A stretch of 64,000 nucleotides of DNA from Caprimulgus europaeus (Eukaryota > Chordata > Aves > Caprimulgiformes > Caprimulgidae). A model generated the notes under the pieces. That model ran no database searches. It saw only the letters and a list, made by a program, of their open reading frames with translations, and was not told where the DNA came from. Numbering within the stretch: the first letter of the stretch is position 1; the number at the start of each line of letters is the position of its first letter. Position numbers and translations under genes: made by a program. This document shows, in pieces, positions 49,750-63,700 of the stretch. The stretch is from contig OU015528.1 of assembly GCA_907165065.1 (NCBI GenBank), positions 39,919,515 through 39,983,514 of the forward strand, written 5' to 3'.

Positions 49750-50437
49750 AGGAGGACTTGAGGTTACCGGTGAATTAAAAATTGGACATGAGCCAGTAAT
49801 AAAAGCTTGCAGCTCAGAAAGGCAATCATGTCCTGGGCCACTTAAAAAGAAACACAGCCAACAGGTTGTGGGGGGTAATTCTTTTCTTTGCTCTCATGAG
49901 ACCTCACTTGGAGTATTCCATCCAGATCCGGGTCCCCAGAACAAGAAAGACATGGACCTGTTGGTGTGAGTCCAAAGAGGGCCATGAAAATTGTCAGAGG
50001 GATGGAAGACTTCTCCTGTGAAGAAAGGTTAAGCGTGCTGGAGTTGTTTAGCCTGGAGAAGTGATGGCTCCAGGGACACCTTTTTGCAGCCTTTCAATAT
50101 GTAAAAGGGGCTTATAAGAAAGACTGAGAGACACTTTTTACCAGGGCCTGTAGTGACAGGACAAGGGGAAACAGCTTTAAACTGAAAGAGGGTAGATTTA
50201 GATTTGATATATTGAAGTAATTCTTTACTGTGAGGGTGCTGAGACAATGGAACAGGTTGTCCAGAGAAGTTGTGGTTGCCTTATCATTAGAAGCATTCAA
50301 AGTCAGGTTGAATGGGACTTAGAGCAACCTAGTGTAGTAAAAGATGTCCGTGCTGATGGCATGGATGATTTGGATGGACTAGATGATCTTTAAGGGTCCC
50401 TTCCAACCCAAACAATTTTATGATTCTATTATTCTAA
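49750..50437 (+). mobile_element. Old CR1 LINE, 5'-truncated 3' fragment
   Basis: Starts in ORF2 at sequence equivalent to EDLGVLVDEKLDMSQ and runs to a tail ending TCCCTTCCAACCCAAACAAT followed by ATGATTCTATTATTCT-type units. Numerous substitutions and frame changes. A TGA near 49967 falls at the same codon as the stop in the 30.1 kb copy. The end of ORF2 is still visible (FFTVRVLRQWNRLSREVVVA-like, with frame changes). Same group as the 30.1 kb copy but more decayed. Confidence 0.92.
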
Positions 50438-50840
50438 TTACATAAGTTTTTAATTTAATTACAACGACAATCCATCATAGGCACTGGTAGCTCTTGGTCT
50501 ATGCAACAGGATTATTAGATGACTAAACCAGTGCCTTGAAGAGAGTGCCGCTATGGGAAAGATGTGAGGCGAAGCTCAGTTAGTGGGCTTGGTGAACATA
50601 CCTCAAAAATCAGTATATTTGCATAGTATGTGATCTTCCAAAAACATAAAAAAAAACCCAAAACGAAGCTAAACTTGGGTTATTGGAATAATATAGATTT
50701 CAGCTGGAGATTGTTGTCAAATAATAGACTAACAATAGCTTCAGCTTTTTTCTATTTACTATACTAAAAAAATAAACTATTTGTCCTTAACATCACTTTT
50801 ATGTCACTCTGACTTCTATAGAGAGAAGAAAGTGAACAAT

Positions 50841-50874
50841 ACTAGTAATAACAATAATAATACCAACAACAACA
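50841..50874. repeat. (AAT/AAC)n microsatellite
   Basis: Imperfect AATA and AAC units in unique DNA. Confidence 0.75.
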
Positions 50875-53800
50875 GAGATTAGTGCCTTGCCTAATCAATC
50901 TAAAACAACTACTTATATGCTCTACGTTTTTGAAAAAGGTGACATGAAGGTGATGGATGGTAAAATGTACAGTGATGCCATTCATAATGCAAAGTTCTAG
51001 CAAATGATTAAGGATTTTAATTTCCTGTGTTTTAGAGCAAAACAAAATATGCAAAAATATTTACGAAAGAAAAAACTCCACAGTTTGATGGAGTCTGTTC
51101 TGTACGCTCCTAACCTTCATTGTTATGGAAATTGTGAAGTTATTTCTAGAATATACTGAAATATGCTAGTATGAAACAAAGAGAAAGGCTCTCCATCTTG
51201 CTTCCAAATGAACTATGACTAGCCAAGTTATTTAGAAAAATAAGAACAAATTCCATGTAAATGCTGAAGTTCATGAATAACGTGCAAGGAGAGGGAATTT
51301 TAAAAAGCTGAAGAGCAAATTCAAATTTCACAAATAACTATTACCCAAGCTCTGTGTCTCATACAACTTGTCCTATTTGAATACTCATGAATAGAAATTA
51401 TTAAACAACTTTGTAAAAACAATCTTAAAAACTGTTCACACCCCTGACAGTTTTACTGAAAGCATAACGCATGCTACTGACGCTGCTCTGCATATATAAA
51501 CAGATTATATTTATTTGCATTATTCTGGGTTGAAAAAGATGAGTTGAAGTTACAATATGAATTGATTTTAGGGACTGTTCTGTGTGCTCCAGTTTCAGCA
51601 ATGATCTTGATTTTGGTTAGTACTTGCCAGCAGATTCTTGGAAGGCAGCCCATCGAAAGTGAAAAGGAAAAGAAAGGAGGGTAAGGAAAGCTTAGCTGTA
51701 CTGGAAACTCACAAATGAAAGCAGTCTTCTGTTTTGCAAATATACTGTATTTTCTGAGAGCAATGAATAGCTCTCTGAGGAATTAAACATTTGTGAGAGT
51801 TCAAAAAGGTTTCTGGGGTTTTTGGGGGTTTTTTTTTTATTGGTATGACATTAACATAACTTAACAAGCTTCAAGCACTGGAAGTAGGTTAACAGGATTA
51901 ATGGTTAGTTTTAGGTGATTAACAGACTACTTGCTCTGGTATGTGAGAAAAAATGAAAGTATAATGAAGTCATGCATGAAACTGGGTTTCTCCTTGAGGG
52001 ATTGACTTTTCATTAACCATTTAAATAGTAAGTGATGATTAAAATACAGAGCAATTCTCTCAAAATTCACATTTATTTAGTTCCTTTAGATTTATACTCA
52101 GAGATTAAATTGGTTGCAGAGATCAGCATAGTTATCCTAGTGACTGGTACCAGATAAAAATCTAAGAGTACTGGTGAGATTTTTTTTGGTTCAAATTCAG
52201 AAATGACGTGAGTGGGTGTTTCTTGACAAAACTTCTGTTACAAGTACCATAAATCAGTCTTGGAGTTAAAGTCTGTTCTGAGCATTTGCTGGAGTTCTCG
52301 TGTAATCAATACAGATTTACACATGCGTAATATAAAAGACTTATGTACAAGTAGAATATGAAACGAGAACAGTATATAACGTAACATAACTGGCATTAAT
52401 TTTAATTAGGATAGAGAGGTATAATATGTATTGAAGATAGCAAAGGAGAACACAGCATGAAAATAATTAGCACTATTTTAAATAATATCTTTTTTCCCTT
52501 TGCACATTTCTACGAATTTCCTCTATTGTACTGATTATACTGTTTATTTCCTTATAGGTCTCTTACAACGCGTTCTGTAGCTGTATGAAAGAAATCCCAG
52601 TGGTGCACTGAAAATTTTATTTTTTGTACTTTTTTACCAATTTAAATGAAACAGGATTTTCATTTTTCTTTCCTCATTCGATTCCTCAAATGCAAGTTTA
52701 AAAATGTCACTATAATTGTTTCTAGATTATCCGTACCTTCTTTTTCTTTTTTTTTTTTTTATCTTTCTCCAGTGTCTTTTACATTTCAGTGTGAGATATC
52801 ATCCACTTACAAAACAGCATTCATTTGCTGAGTAGGTCCCAAATAATTAAATCCATTTTTTTCCAAGAATGACATTATAATTATCTTTCTGAATATCTGT
52901 GGTTTTCTAGATCTTTAAATGAACCAAAGCCAGACAGAACTTTCAGATATGTATATTATTAGTTATGCAAGTACAAAGGGAACAGCAATGTGTGGTCTTT
53001 TCATCCCAGATTTGAGTATATTGCTTAGTTTTCACACACATAACTGGTTTTATCAATAGAAAATAAATGATTGAAGCTAATTGAAATTATTTAAATATAA
53101 GATATCTGACTGGAGCTTGTAAAACTTTAATTACATCCTTAAATTTAGGTAAATCTATGGTAGAGCAAGAGAAGAGCAGGTTAGGGACTTCTATAACTAA
53201 TCTGTTTTCAAATACTGATCCAGATGAGTTCATTTTAGGCTAGTTACGGGAGTGACTGAAGCAAGTTTCAGAGCTGTCATTAGTTATTTCTAAGAACTTA
53301 CAGAAAATCCATGGAAATCCAGAAGACAGGAAAAAGGAAAGAAAGGATAGGATGACTATGACTAATTTTGACAGCTCTCCTAGGTAGCTAGATGATGTGC
53401 AAGAGATGTCTACCATGAGTGTGAGAACAGTCAATGTCACCTGCTTTTATCTTCTATCACAAAAAAGGAAGATTTGTAGACAGTATGAAATGTTTAGGAG
53501 GTCTAAACTTATCTTCCTTGTAGCAGTATAATACATAACTTTGATTTGTCCTCCTGGTTATGGCAGTACCACGTCTATGTACAAACATGGAATGTAGTGT
53601 ATCTAACCTTTCTGCTTCTTCACATGTGTGAAGTTATATCCCCTCAGCTGTCCAGTGAGTAACTACAAGAATCCAGTTCTTTCAAATTTTTGTCAACATA
53701 TTTTCCTGACTTTAAATCATTCTCTAATTGCTCTGTTATTCCCTGACCTCTGTCATGAACACAATATTGTTTATTGAGCCCTAACTTTCTTCAACTGTCA

Positions 53801-56148
53801 TTTCCAAAACCTTCTGCATTGCTCCAATTGAGGGCTTTTCATTGCTAACTAGAGGAAATGCTGTGTTTTATACAGATACCAATCCAGTTTAAGCAATCAA
53901 TTGTAACAATTGCCTTTTCCATTGCAGTATGATATATGCAAGTTCAGAACAGTTCTTGTGTAAACCCTTCTCTACCAGGAGCAAAGCCCTTAACGAGAGA
54001 ATTTAGTAACTATATTTTGAAGACTATTTACCTATATTTCAAACACTACATTTCCAATAATATCCCATTTTTGCAGAATCCTTATAGTAAGTCCATATTT
54101 TTGTGTAAGCTTCTGAATATGTCATATAAGGCAGAGTCTAAATCTTTACAGCAGCCTGAATATTTATAGCAATCCTCAAGACCTATTACCTTGTCAAAGA
54201 AGGAAATCAGATTGATTTGATACGATTTGCTGTTTAAAATCCATTTTGACCCTTTTTTATTATGGCATTACACTCTAGATATTTGCCTATAGCATGTTTA
54301 ATATTTGTTCTTATATTGGTATAGAAACTGAATTTAGATTTGTCATTCTATAGCTATTCACTTACTACCTTTCAAAGGTAGACATGGTAGGATAGGTTGC
54401 AGTCTAAGTTGTACTTAAATTAAACTCTGAAATTTGTTGCCTACCTAGAAAGTTATCCAGCTCTTCACTATTTGGCCTGAAAGTTTTCAGTGTCTAAATT
54501 TAGGCACCTTTCCATGTGTATAAATGCTTTCCTTCCTTACACACAACTGAAATATCAGGCCAAAAACCATCTAAATTTTTGTGAATATCTGTGACTTTTG
54601 TTGCTGGAAAGCATTTCACCTCTTTTTGGATATTCATTACTGTGATTGACTCTGTCCTGGATCCTCTACTAAGACTTTATAAGAAGATGGCATGGCTTTC
54701 CATGGCTAGCTCTCTTCCCTTTCCTGGACTTTTCTGTCTTAGTTCTTAATTTCCCAGTGCTTCTCAGGCAAATCTTTTCCACTGTACATGCACATTTCAT
54801 CATATTTTGCAGATAGCTGAAATTGGTCAGGTGAAGAGTCCCTGAAAGTGTAAAAATACTGAACCAGATACACGGGATTTGGGGTTTTGTATGATTTTTA
54901 CTTTAGTGTAGAAAGCACAGAAATCTTGGCAGTGCAGGGATTACCATGTTCATAAACCATAGTTTCTGTAAGCCCATATACAGAGCTGTTATTGGAAACA
55001 GAAGACATATGTTGAAAGCAGTCCCCTTCCATTAAAACTTCAACACTTTGTTTTCCACATTTTCAAAAATACTCTCTTAAACTCTTTTCAGAACTGGCTA
55101 AGGACATACATGTATTACAGGTAAGGAGGAAGTTAGAAAGATACTTTGTGGAGGTGCTTCAAGAACTCATAAAAGAAGGATACACAAGTGCATATGCTAT
55201 TTGTTTCCTATCCCTTGTAAGTATACCCAATGGGTTTGCACAGAGATTAAGCTATCTTCAATAATTATAGCAATTTAATTGAATTTGTACATACATGTAA
55301 AATTGTTCTGCCCTATCTGTTCCAATTTGAAACTATTTTACAGAGACAGAAATTTCCCAAAAGCTACTGAACCTACATACATATTCTGTGATAAAAGTAA
55401 ATAATGTTCCTTTATCTATTTGTTTTAGTCAGGTTCCAGCTTAAATTGTCTATGGGGGAAATAATAATAAAAAATAAACCTCAAAAGCTCTCTTTCTGCA
55501 AAGCACTGTCTGATAAATAGCTCAAATTTCTGCAACACAAACATTTGTGGAAGTAAATTACTTTTCCTCACATAAGTGGGAAAGGGTCACAAGCATGAAG
55601 CTCTTAAAGAAAACATCATTTATCGGATGATTCATCCAAAACTGAGATGCTGCTATATAGATCTTATATCTAGCAGGTGAGAACAATTACCACAATTTGG
55701 GATTAAAACATGGAAGAGTATTTCAAGGAACCTGAGGGAATGGAAGGAAAAAGTAATAATACAAACATCTCTGTATTTGATTAGGTGATGCTGATGGTTT
55801 GGGGTTTTTTTTTAATTCTGTTGTTAGTGTTGAAGTTCACATAGTAGTCTGTGATGATGAAGATGGTCTTGCTGCTGTGAATACTTATTTCTACTTGGCA
55901 GGTCTAAATAGAAGATGTTCGCTTTGCTCTACTGGACAAGAATTCACTGAAGCCACAAAGTGAGAATAACGCTTATAAAAATACTTGGGAAGAGTTTGCT
56001 ACCCTTTTTTAAAAGCTTAGACTAGGTCTTTTCCATTCAAAATAATGTAGAATACTTGGACATCCTTCTGTGGAGCATCCCAACCTGGAGCCTCAGGGCA
56101 GCTGGAGAAGTTCGTGTTGACTGAATCCTCTGCTGGTACTGCTTAGTC

Positions 56149-56164
56149 AAAAAAAAAAAAAAAA
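56149..56164 (+). repeat. Poly-A run
   Basis: Sixteen A following about 80 bp of GC-richer sequence. Could be a retroposed tail (see findings). Confidence 0.85.
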
Positions 56165-56715
56165 GGTATGGTAGGCAGAGTCCAAAAATGCCTTAGTATC
56201 ACAGACAATCCATGAAGTCAATATAGTTTGTCTGCTGGGAGCAGATACCTAATTTTCCATACAGATATTTTCATGAACCCTCTAATATCATAATTCACAA
56301 ATAATTCTATTATTTTAAAGATCCATCCTTCAGACTTGAGATAATGTGGAGTACTATCTTTACCTCTTACAGAAAACAATTTATGAACTAGCGATGCTAA
56401 AACTGAATCAGTTTCACTACCTATCCTGCCTTTTTCTGCGCTGTCTGAAATTTACTTACTTACAATGCCCATTTATAGAGCACATGACAAGGGCAAGGAT
56501 CCTTCTGAGACTTGTATTCAGTTATCAAATACTCCATTGTTCCTGAAGACCTAAGAAATCTGCAGTGCTTCTAGGTTAAAACACTTTAATCCAAGAAGTT
56601 TCATAAAGTAATCCCAGTATTATCAAGTGAGACACCATGATAATCTCAGTTCTCATATATATGAAACATTTTATAACTATGAATAAATTATGGCCAAGGC
56701 AGGCTAATTTGTACC

Positions 56716-56732
56716 TTTTTTTTTTTTTTTTT
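56716..56732. repeat. Poly-T run
   Basis: Seventeen T. No element body recognised. Confidence 0.85.
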
Positions 56733-59700
56733 CTTAAATGTAAGCATTAGAACCTGACTATGAATAGAATGAAAAAGGAGAAAGGAGAGAGAATAGAAAA
56801 AATAAATCTCATGCCCCCTTGTTTCATTTAAGTGCTTAACTGCTGCATATTGCATAGCATTTTATTCTTCTACAGAAGTTGTAAAAACTTACATGAATTA
56901 AAATATGGATTGTGTAGATACTTTGTTAAATTACTTATTTAAACCAATCATTTGCTAGCTGTTTCTATTAAAAGGAGTGACTGTGCTCTTCTTGGAAAGA
57001 CTTTCTGTGTTTAAGACAGCTTTCAAGGTAGCTGAACATAGTATCCACTTTCTATGATACTGTTGAGTAATAACCACAAGCCTTTACATAAAAAGGCAGA
57101 TGCAACCAGCACTAATCAAGGGACATGTATGAGAAAATGTAAATCTTGCTTAATATTTTGAAGAGAAAAATGGCATTTACTTCCAGGAGATGGTCTTCCA
57201 GGAGAAAAAATGTGAGTTGTAATTAGAAGTGTTCTTAAAGCTGTTATTTACCATTATCTATAATTTAGAGGTATTATCAGTTGACAGTTCAAAAATGAGG
57301 GTTTATTGCTAAGTCATGTATCACTGTTTAAAGCCCAAATTTACAGCTGTGACTGGCTTGCTATAGAAATCAGAACAAAATATAGTAATGGAATACCCCT
57401 GAGGTCACAGAATGTGTTCACTAAAAAGTATTTTCAACATGTAACCTAAATTTTGTAAAGAAGAAAATAAAGTATATCCTTGCCTAAAGCTAAAGCTTCA
57501 CTCCTATAGTGAGCTCTGGGTATAGCCCACTGTGTACACCAGTATATCTGTCTTTTTGGAAACATTGGCCTTTGGACAGGCTAGAGTTTGTTTCTTCCCC
57601 TGTGCTTGTGTTGAACTTCACACAAGTCCATGTGGCTCTCCATGGGGATACAAACTCGCTCTTCTGGAATTCTGCTTTTACCTGTAACAGATTGAATAGA
57701 GATTTCTATTCCTTATATTGGATTTGCAAACCCCACCATTTTAACATTTAGCATATTTTTTAAAAAAGCTCAGAAATAAAATAATATTAAATATGCTTCA
57801 GTTCAAACCATGTGGCAACTAGATTAACTCTTAATGCTGAAATGGTCATTAAGAGCCCTGGCTTAAAAGAGATATTTCATCTCAGCAATATCCTAAGCCG
57901 TTCATAGCTGCTGCAATAAGTGTTCTCCTCCATAAAAGAATCACTGCTTTATCCAGACAGTCTCTACTTTAATTTTCATGTATAGAACTCAGATAAATGA
58001 ATCCATTAAAATTGAATTATATGTGTTATAGTAATATTATTTTAGTACTATCCTTCAGACTTTATTAGTTTTCCTGTGTATACTTTTTTATGGTTGCTTC
58101 TAACTGTCATAGAAATAAACTTCCTTCATCTTTAAGAAAGCAAGCAGTAGGGATTTTTGAGAGGACTTTGAAATTGTCTTATGCTGCTATTTCAAAAGTT
58201 GCCCGAGAAAAGTTTAGCGATATATCACTTTGATTTCAAATGGTTTTTAAGGCTGGTACTAAATGTCAGGTGAGCAAACTCTGCCATATATCTTCATGCA
58301 GTACCTACACATGCAAAAGTGCTAGTTTTCCCACTACTACTAATCTAGTTTTTAATATCTATAAATATACTTTAATTTGCGAGGGGAAACTCCATGGGTT
58401 TTTTTTACTTCACTCTACACCTAAAACAGACTTGGTTAATAACTCTAAGTGTGCTGTATATTTGCCACTAATACTACAGCATTTTTCAGAAAAGTTTATC
58501 AGACCTTCAGTTTAGCATAAGAAACAAGCATGGCATGGTTTAAGCCAAAGTTATTCTCATTCACTCTTATTACATTCAGTAGTTCTGAAGACACTTTTAA
58601 AGTGCCGTTAGAGTCTTGCTTGAGTTAAGTGCATAGGCTGTTAGTCATGTTAAAATGAAAAATTATTAACTAGATAAATAATATAAAAACGATAAATTTG
58701 TATAACTTAATTAATCAGGTTAACTAGTGACACTCACTTGTGCAATATTTTCCTACTTCAGTTATGGAGACATGGAAACTCAACTCAGAAAGAAAATTAT
58801 TTGATGTTTTCCTGGTCAGCATTGGCTAGTCTGCTCAAGTATCTGCTCTTTCATTCAGCTAGTGAGTTATACTCAGTGTTAGACCTTTTATAATACAAAA
58901 TACAATGATGAAGTATCATTTGGTGCAAACCATAAGAAAAGTGTCTGCAGGTAATAAAATTATATTTGCTTTCTGTGATTCCATTGTGACTTTACTTCAT
59001 AGGTGTTCTTGACCTTCACCAGGCAATCCTTCCTAATCAAAGTGACCAGTGCATCCTTTGTTCTCACTGATGAGTCAGATCCCACCCTTACACCTTTAAA
59101 ATTTAACTAATTTTAACCTTGCATGCAAGCTATATACACCCACTTCGTTTGGCAAGTTCACACTTTTCCTCACTTTGAGTGCAGTTATTTTTGAACACAC
59201 TATTCTTCTGTTATCATCCTCATAGTGCATGGGAAATCTTGCTCAGAAACAAAATCTGAGTGACCACAGGTGATGTCTCTTTCTTGTTCATTTGATGACA
59301 TGTAGTAAGAAAAAACTAGTATCTCTCTCTGCCTGAAAGCAATAGAGTTAGGTCCATGGTGAGAAGATGGAGGGAACAGGCTATGTGTACTACAAAATCT
59401 GAGAGAGACATCTCCTTAGCTATTATTTAGAAAGTCCTTCCAAGTTCACATTGGAGATTTGTGAAAGGAAATGAGTGGGATGTAAACCTCTCCTGGTTTT
59501 GCTAGGACAGGCTTAATTTTCTTCTTAGGAGCTAGAATAGCACTGTGTTTTTGCTTCAGTACGGGAATTTTTACTAGAAGAATGCTGATAACATACTAAT
59601 ATTTTCAGTTGTTGCTGGAAGTCCAAGGACTTAGTGTTTTGCTCATCTGCAAGTGCAAAGGACTGGGTGAGGGCAGAGGGAAGCACAGTAATTAGCAATA

Positions 59701-59937
59701 CCAAAAAGTGACATTTGGATATGGCAGTGGGACATTCCATATCATATAACATCATGTTCAGTATATTAATAAAGGTTGACTGGAAAGCTGAGGATTCTCT
59801 TGGGGATTGCTTGGGATTGCTCTTCCAGGATTGCAGTTTTGGGCTTGGAGTTCCTTTTCACTCCTCCAAGATATCTATTGGTGAGCAGTGAGCAATTGTA
59901 CTGTGCATCATTCATTTATATATATATTATAAAATAC

Positions 59938-59984
59938 ATTATTAATATTAATATTAATATTAATATTAATATTATTGCTATTAT
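59938..59984. repeat. (ATTAAT)n microsatellite
   Basis: About six ATTAAT units, degrading to ATTATTGCTATTATT, directly against the 5' end of the CR1 copy. A TA run precedes it at 59917-59930. Confidence 0.92.
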
Positions 59985-60731
59985 TGCATCTGGGCAGGAA
60001 TAACCCCAGGTTCCAGTATAAGTTGAGGAATGATCTACTAGAGAGCAGTGTAGGGGAAAGGGATCTGGGAGTCCTGGTGGGCAGCAGGATGACCATGAGC
60101 CAGCACTGTGCCCTTGTGGCCAGGAAGGCCAATGGCATCCTGGGGTGCCATTAGAAGGGGTGTGGTTAGTAGGTCGAGAGAGTTCTCCTCCCCCTCTACT
60201 CTGCACTGGTGAGGCTGCATCTGGAATATTGTGTCCAGTTCTGGGCCCCACAGTTCAAGAACAGGGAACTGCTTGAGAGAGTCCAGTGCAGAGCTACCAA
60301 GATGATTAAGGGAGTGGAGCATCTTCCTTATGAGGAAAGGCTAAGGGAGCTGGGTCTCTTTAGCTTGGAGAAGAGGAGACTAAGGGGTGACCTCATTAAT
60401 GTTTATAAATATATGAAGGGTAAGGGTCAGGAGGATGGAGCCAGGCCCTTCACAGTGGTGTCCAGTGGTAGGCCAAGGGGCAATGGGTGTAAGCTGGAAC
60501 ACAGGAGGTTCCGCTTAAACTTGAGAAGAAACGTCTTTACAGTGAGAGTGACAGAGCACTGGAACAGGCTGCCCAGGGAGGTTGTGGAGTCTCCTTCTCT
60601 GGAGACATTCAAAACCTGCCTGGACACCTTCCTCTGTGAACTCATCTAGGTGTTCCTGCTCTGGCAGGGGGTTGGACTAGATGATCTTTTGAGGTCCCTT
60701 CGAATCCCTAGCATCCTGTGATTCTGTGATT
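59985..60731 (+). mobile_element. CR1 LINE, 5'-truncated, young group
   Basis: Begins in ORF2 at the codons for a CHLGRNN-type motif (GCATCTGGGCAGGAATAAC) and runs to ATCCTGTGATTCTGTG at 60731. It is close to the 44.6 kb copy. Relative to that copy it has one extra base near 60149, one missing base near 60181 (the two together restore the frame) and a 3-bp deletion near 60260. From 60209 to 60649 it is open to the natural stop, ending TFLCELI. Its 3' end is followed by ATTATTATTATT and its 5' end preceded by ATTATT, so it appears to have landed in an ATT-rich simple repeat. Confidence 0.95.
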
Positions 60732-63700
60732 ATTATTATTACTCCTTTAAGTTTGTTTTACTCCAGTTATTAAATTACTCTTAACTCAACCTACAAGTGT
60801 CCTTATATTTACTTCTCCAATTCTGTCCCCTATTCCCTCTGGAGTGGGAGAGGATGAAAAGAGGTGATGGGGGGAGCTAACAGTTTGTGGTGTTTGGCTG
60901 CCAGCCAAGTTATACTACAAAAGCATTATCTCCTACTGCTCAGACAAAAGCTGACTTCTTCTCACAGCACAGTAAGGCCAGTTTCCACTGACTTCTGCTC
61001 TGTACATTTTGTGCTCATGAATAATTAAGTGACCACCCTGAGTAGGTGGTATTTTAATGGTGCTGACTAAACAGGTGTGATAGTTTCACCAGGACAACAG
61101 GACAGAGGAGATATTGTTTTCTTTGACCCTTTTGCAGATAGTGATCATCCCAGTTCAATGTAGCATGTGAATTCTGGCATGATTGGTCTAGCTGAGGTTT
61201 CTGTTTGTCTTGACTGTGATATGCAAAACAATTTGTGATGGTCATGCTGGCACCAAGGATGAATTAACAAAAGAGGCCTAGGAAAATTCAGTAACCAGCT
61301 CCCTGAGTGAAGAGGAGGATAAATTATTTTTTTTCTGCTGCTTAAAGTAGCAATAAATTCGGAGAAGACAGAATGATATAGGGGGATGTAACATTAATAA
61401 TTCTGGATTTTCTTACAGTCCAGAATAAAGTTTTATTTGAAAAGGCTTATTCTTTTCTAGAACAACTTTGTTACCCTTCTTGAATACTTGAAAGCACAAC
61501 AGTTAGAAACACAAATCTGACAGAATTTCATTCTTTGACTATTTTAAGGAAAGTAATCATGCCCTCCTTAAATAACTTGTGCAAGCCTGAGCTCCTGCAA
61601 GACCAGTAATCATTTGCATACTTATTAATTCTGACATTTTTCTAATTTTTTTTCTCCTTTCTTCCTTGGTTAGCTCTAATAGTGTTAGTGAAATATAGAT
61701 CAATTATTCAAATATCTGAAACAAAGACCACTCCTGAAAAGCAAAATATTTTTATATCATACTTCATCTGTATCTTCTGTAGAAGCTGTGTGGGAATTTT
61801 CAAAAGGGAAATATATGGATCTCATGGCAATATGATGAAAGTTTCACTGAAGTAAACTTGAATATGGATAAAGCTTATAGGGCTTAAAATTTATTTTCCA
61901 GGTGCACCTGAGACTTGTAACATGTTTTATTAAAAGAACAAAATAATAACTAAAGTTTGGCAGATATTATTCCCTTATCAGGGCCTGCCTCTTATTATTT
62001 CTATTACCTTTGTCACAGTTCAGATATTTTGATGCAACTGAAACACAAACATTTTTTTGTCCATTATTGGGTCTTGAACACTAAGGAATACTTAACCCAT
62101 GCAGGAAGATAGCTGCAGCTATACAGCAGTCTAAACTTATTTTCAAACTAGCAGCCTAGCTCAATTTTACTGTTTATTGAAGATTATAGGCAAATATTGA
62201 GGCTGTCATCATGAATAAGAATTCTTAAAATGAAACAAAACCAGAAATAAAGTGGTTTACGTATACCTTGACTGAAAAAAGAACCCCTAAATTTAATAAT
62301 CAGGAGTTTCAGGGACTTATTATTGACACTGATGGTTTTATTGCAATATTATAATTTTGTTCTGTATTGTATTTCTCAGTAGCTTGTTTCAGGCAGGCAT
62401 TATTTTTTATTCAAAGTCAATCATGATCATATCTTCTATTTAACCTTATTCTGTCAGTGCGAGTAAAAGGAATGAGAGAAAAACTGCATACACTAAAGAA
62501 AGTAAGAACAGTAATTTGAGAGAACGGACTGGGATGAAGTGAGAGGGTCCAAGAAGCTCACTTACTCAATAATTTTCTGCTGATCAAGCAGATGATAGGC
62601 ACACAGTACAATAAGACTCCAATCTTGATCTGTGGTTAACTGTAATACAGGCAACAATAACAGCAATAATATAGCAATCATACTGGTAATACTTCGCATG
62701 ACATTGTATTTGCTAGTGTATATGATTTAAGAATCACACGAAGAAGGGGAATTCAGCTAATGTTAAGGGAATAACATTATAATATACTGGTGGAGTGCTG
62801 ATGCAAATTAAATTCTGATTAGATTTTGTGTTGATGGTAGTTAAAGTTCACGGATTGTTAGTATAGACAGGGGCATTGTGCGAAGAAAATCTGATCTCCT
62901 ACATAACACAGAGTTTTTTCATAAATTCTTGTTTTGAATCAGAGCACATCTTCTGAACACATAATTACAAGTAAAATATTTATAATATTGGAGAATCTAT
63001 CACAGACCATAATAAATTGTTTTAGATCTAAATTATTCTCAGTGTTAAAAATTAATTTCTTAGTTCATGTTTGAATTTGTCTGTCTTCAGTTTTCTGTCA
63101 TTAGATGCTATATAATTTTTTGCTAGACACAATTCTAGAACAGTCTAAAAGAATAGTAGGGAAAAATATAGTTTTGAGTTCTCTTACAGGCCTACTTATG
63201 TGACATCATGATATAATTATTTTTTTCAGCATTTGTTTTACTCCATAAAACATGAGCTACATATACAAAGAAACATGATATTCTCTTTCCAGATAACATA
63301 CAAACTTCAGAAATAAAAATTGCTTTGTAAACTTCTTTTTACCTCAAAATAAAAACTTTTCAACTAGTCCCTAAGGTAAGATATCACAAAACAATAAAGC
63401 TTTCACAAATTGGCTAGAACACAATGACTTCATAAATGTCTTAACATGAGGCTTTGTGTCAAGATTGAAAAGTACTGCATCCAAAATATTTCAAAAACTA
63501 TTCTGTGAAGGTCCCATATGCTACATTTTCCTAAGGTAGTCCCAAATGAAATCCTGATTGCTAACAATATTGGCTTTTAAGAAACTTTGAATGATGTTGT
63601 GGCTTTGAGAATAGCATTTACTTAAGTAGTTTAGTTTGAAAATTTACCTAGCTACCTAACTAGTTTAGTTTTTACTAGATGTTCCAAGAGACGCAATGTC

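Larger units (their letters stand above)
50438..59937. other. Unique AT-rich DNA, no gene recognised
   Basis: About 9.5 kb without named transposons or convincing genes. Short simple repeats occur at 50841-50874 (AAT/AAC units), 52748-52761 (T run) and elsewhere. Open frames stay at or below about 91 codons (58240-58515, plus) and carry no recognised domain. Confidence 0.6.
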
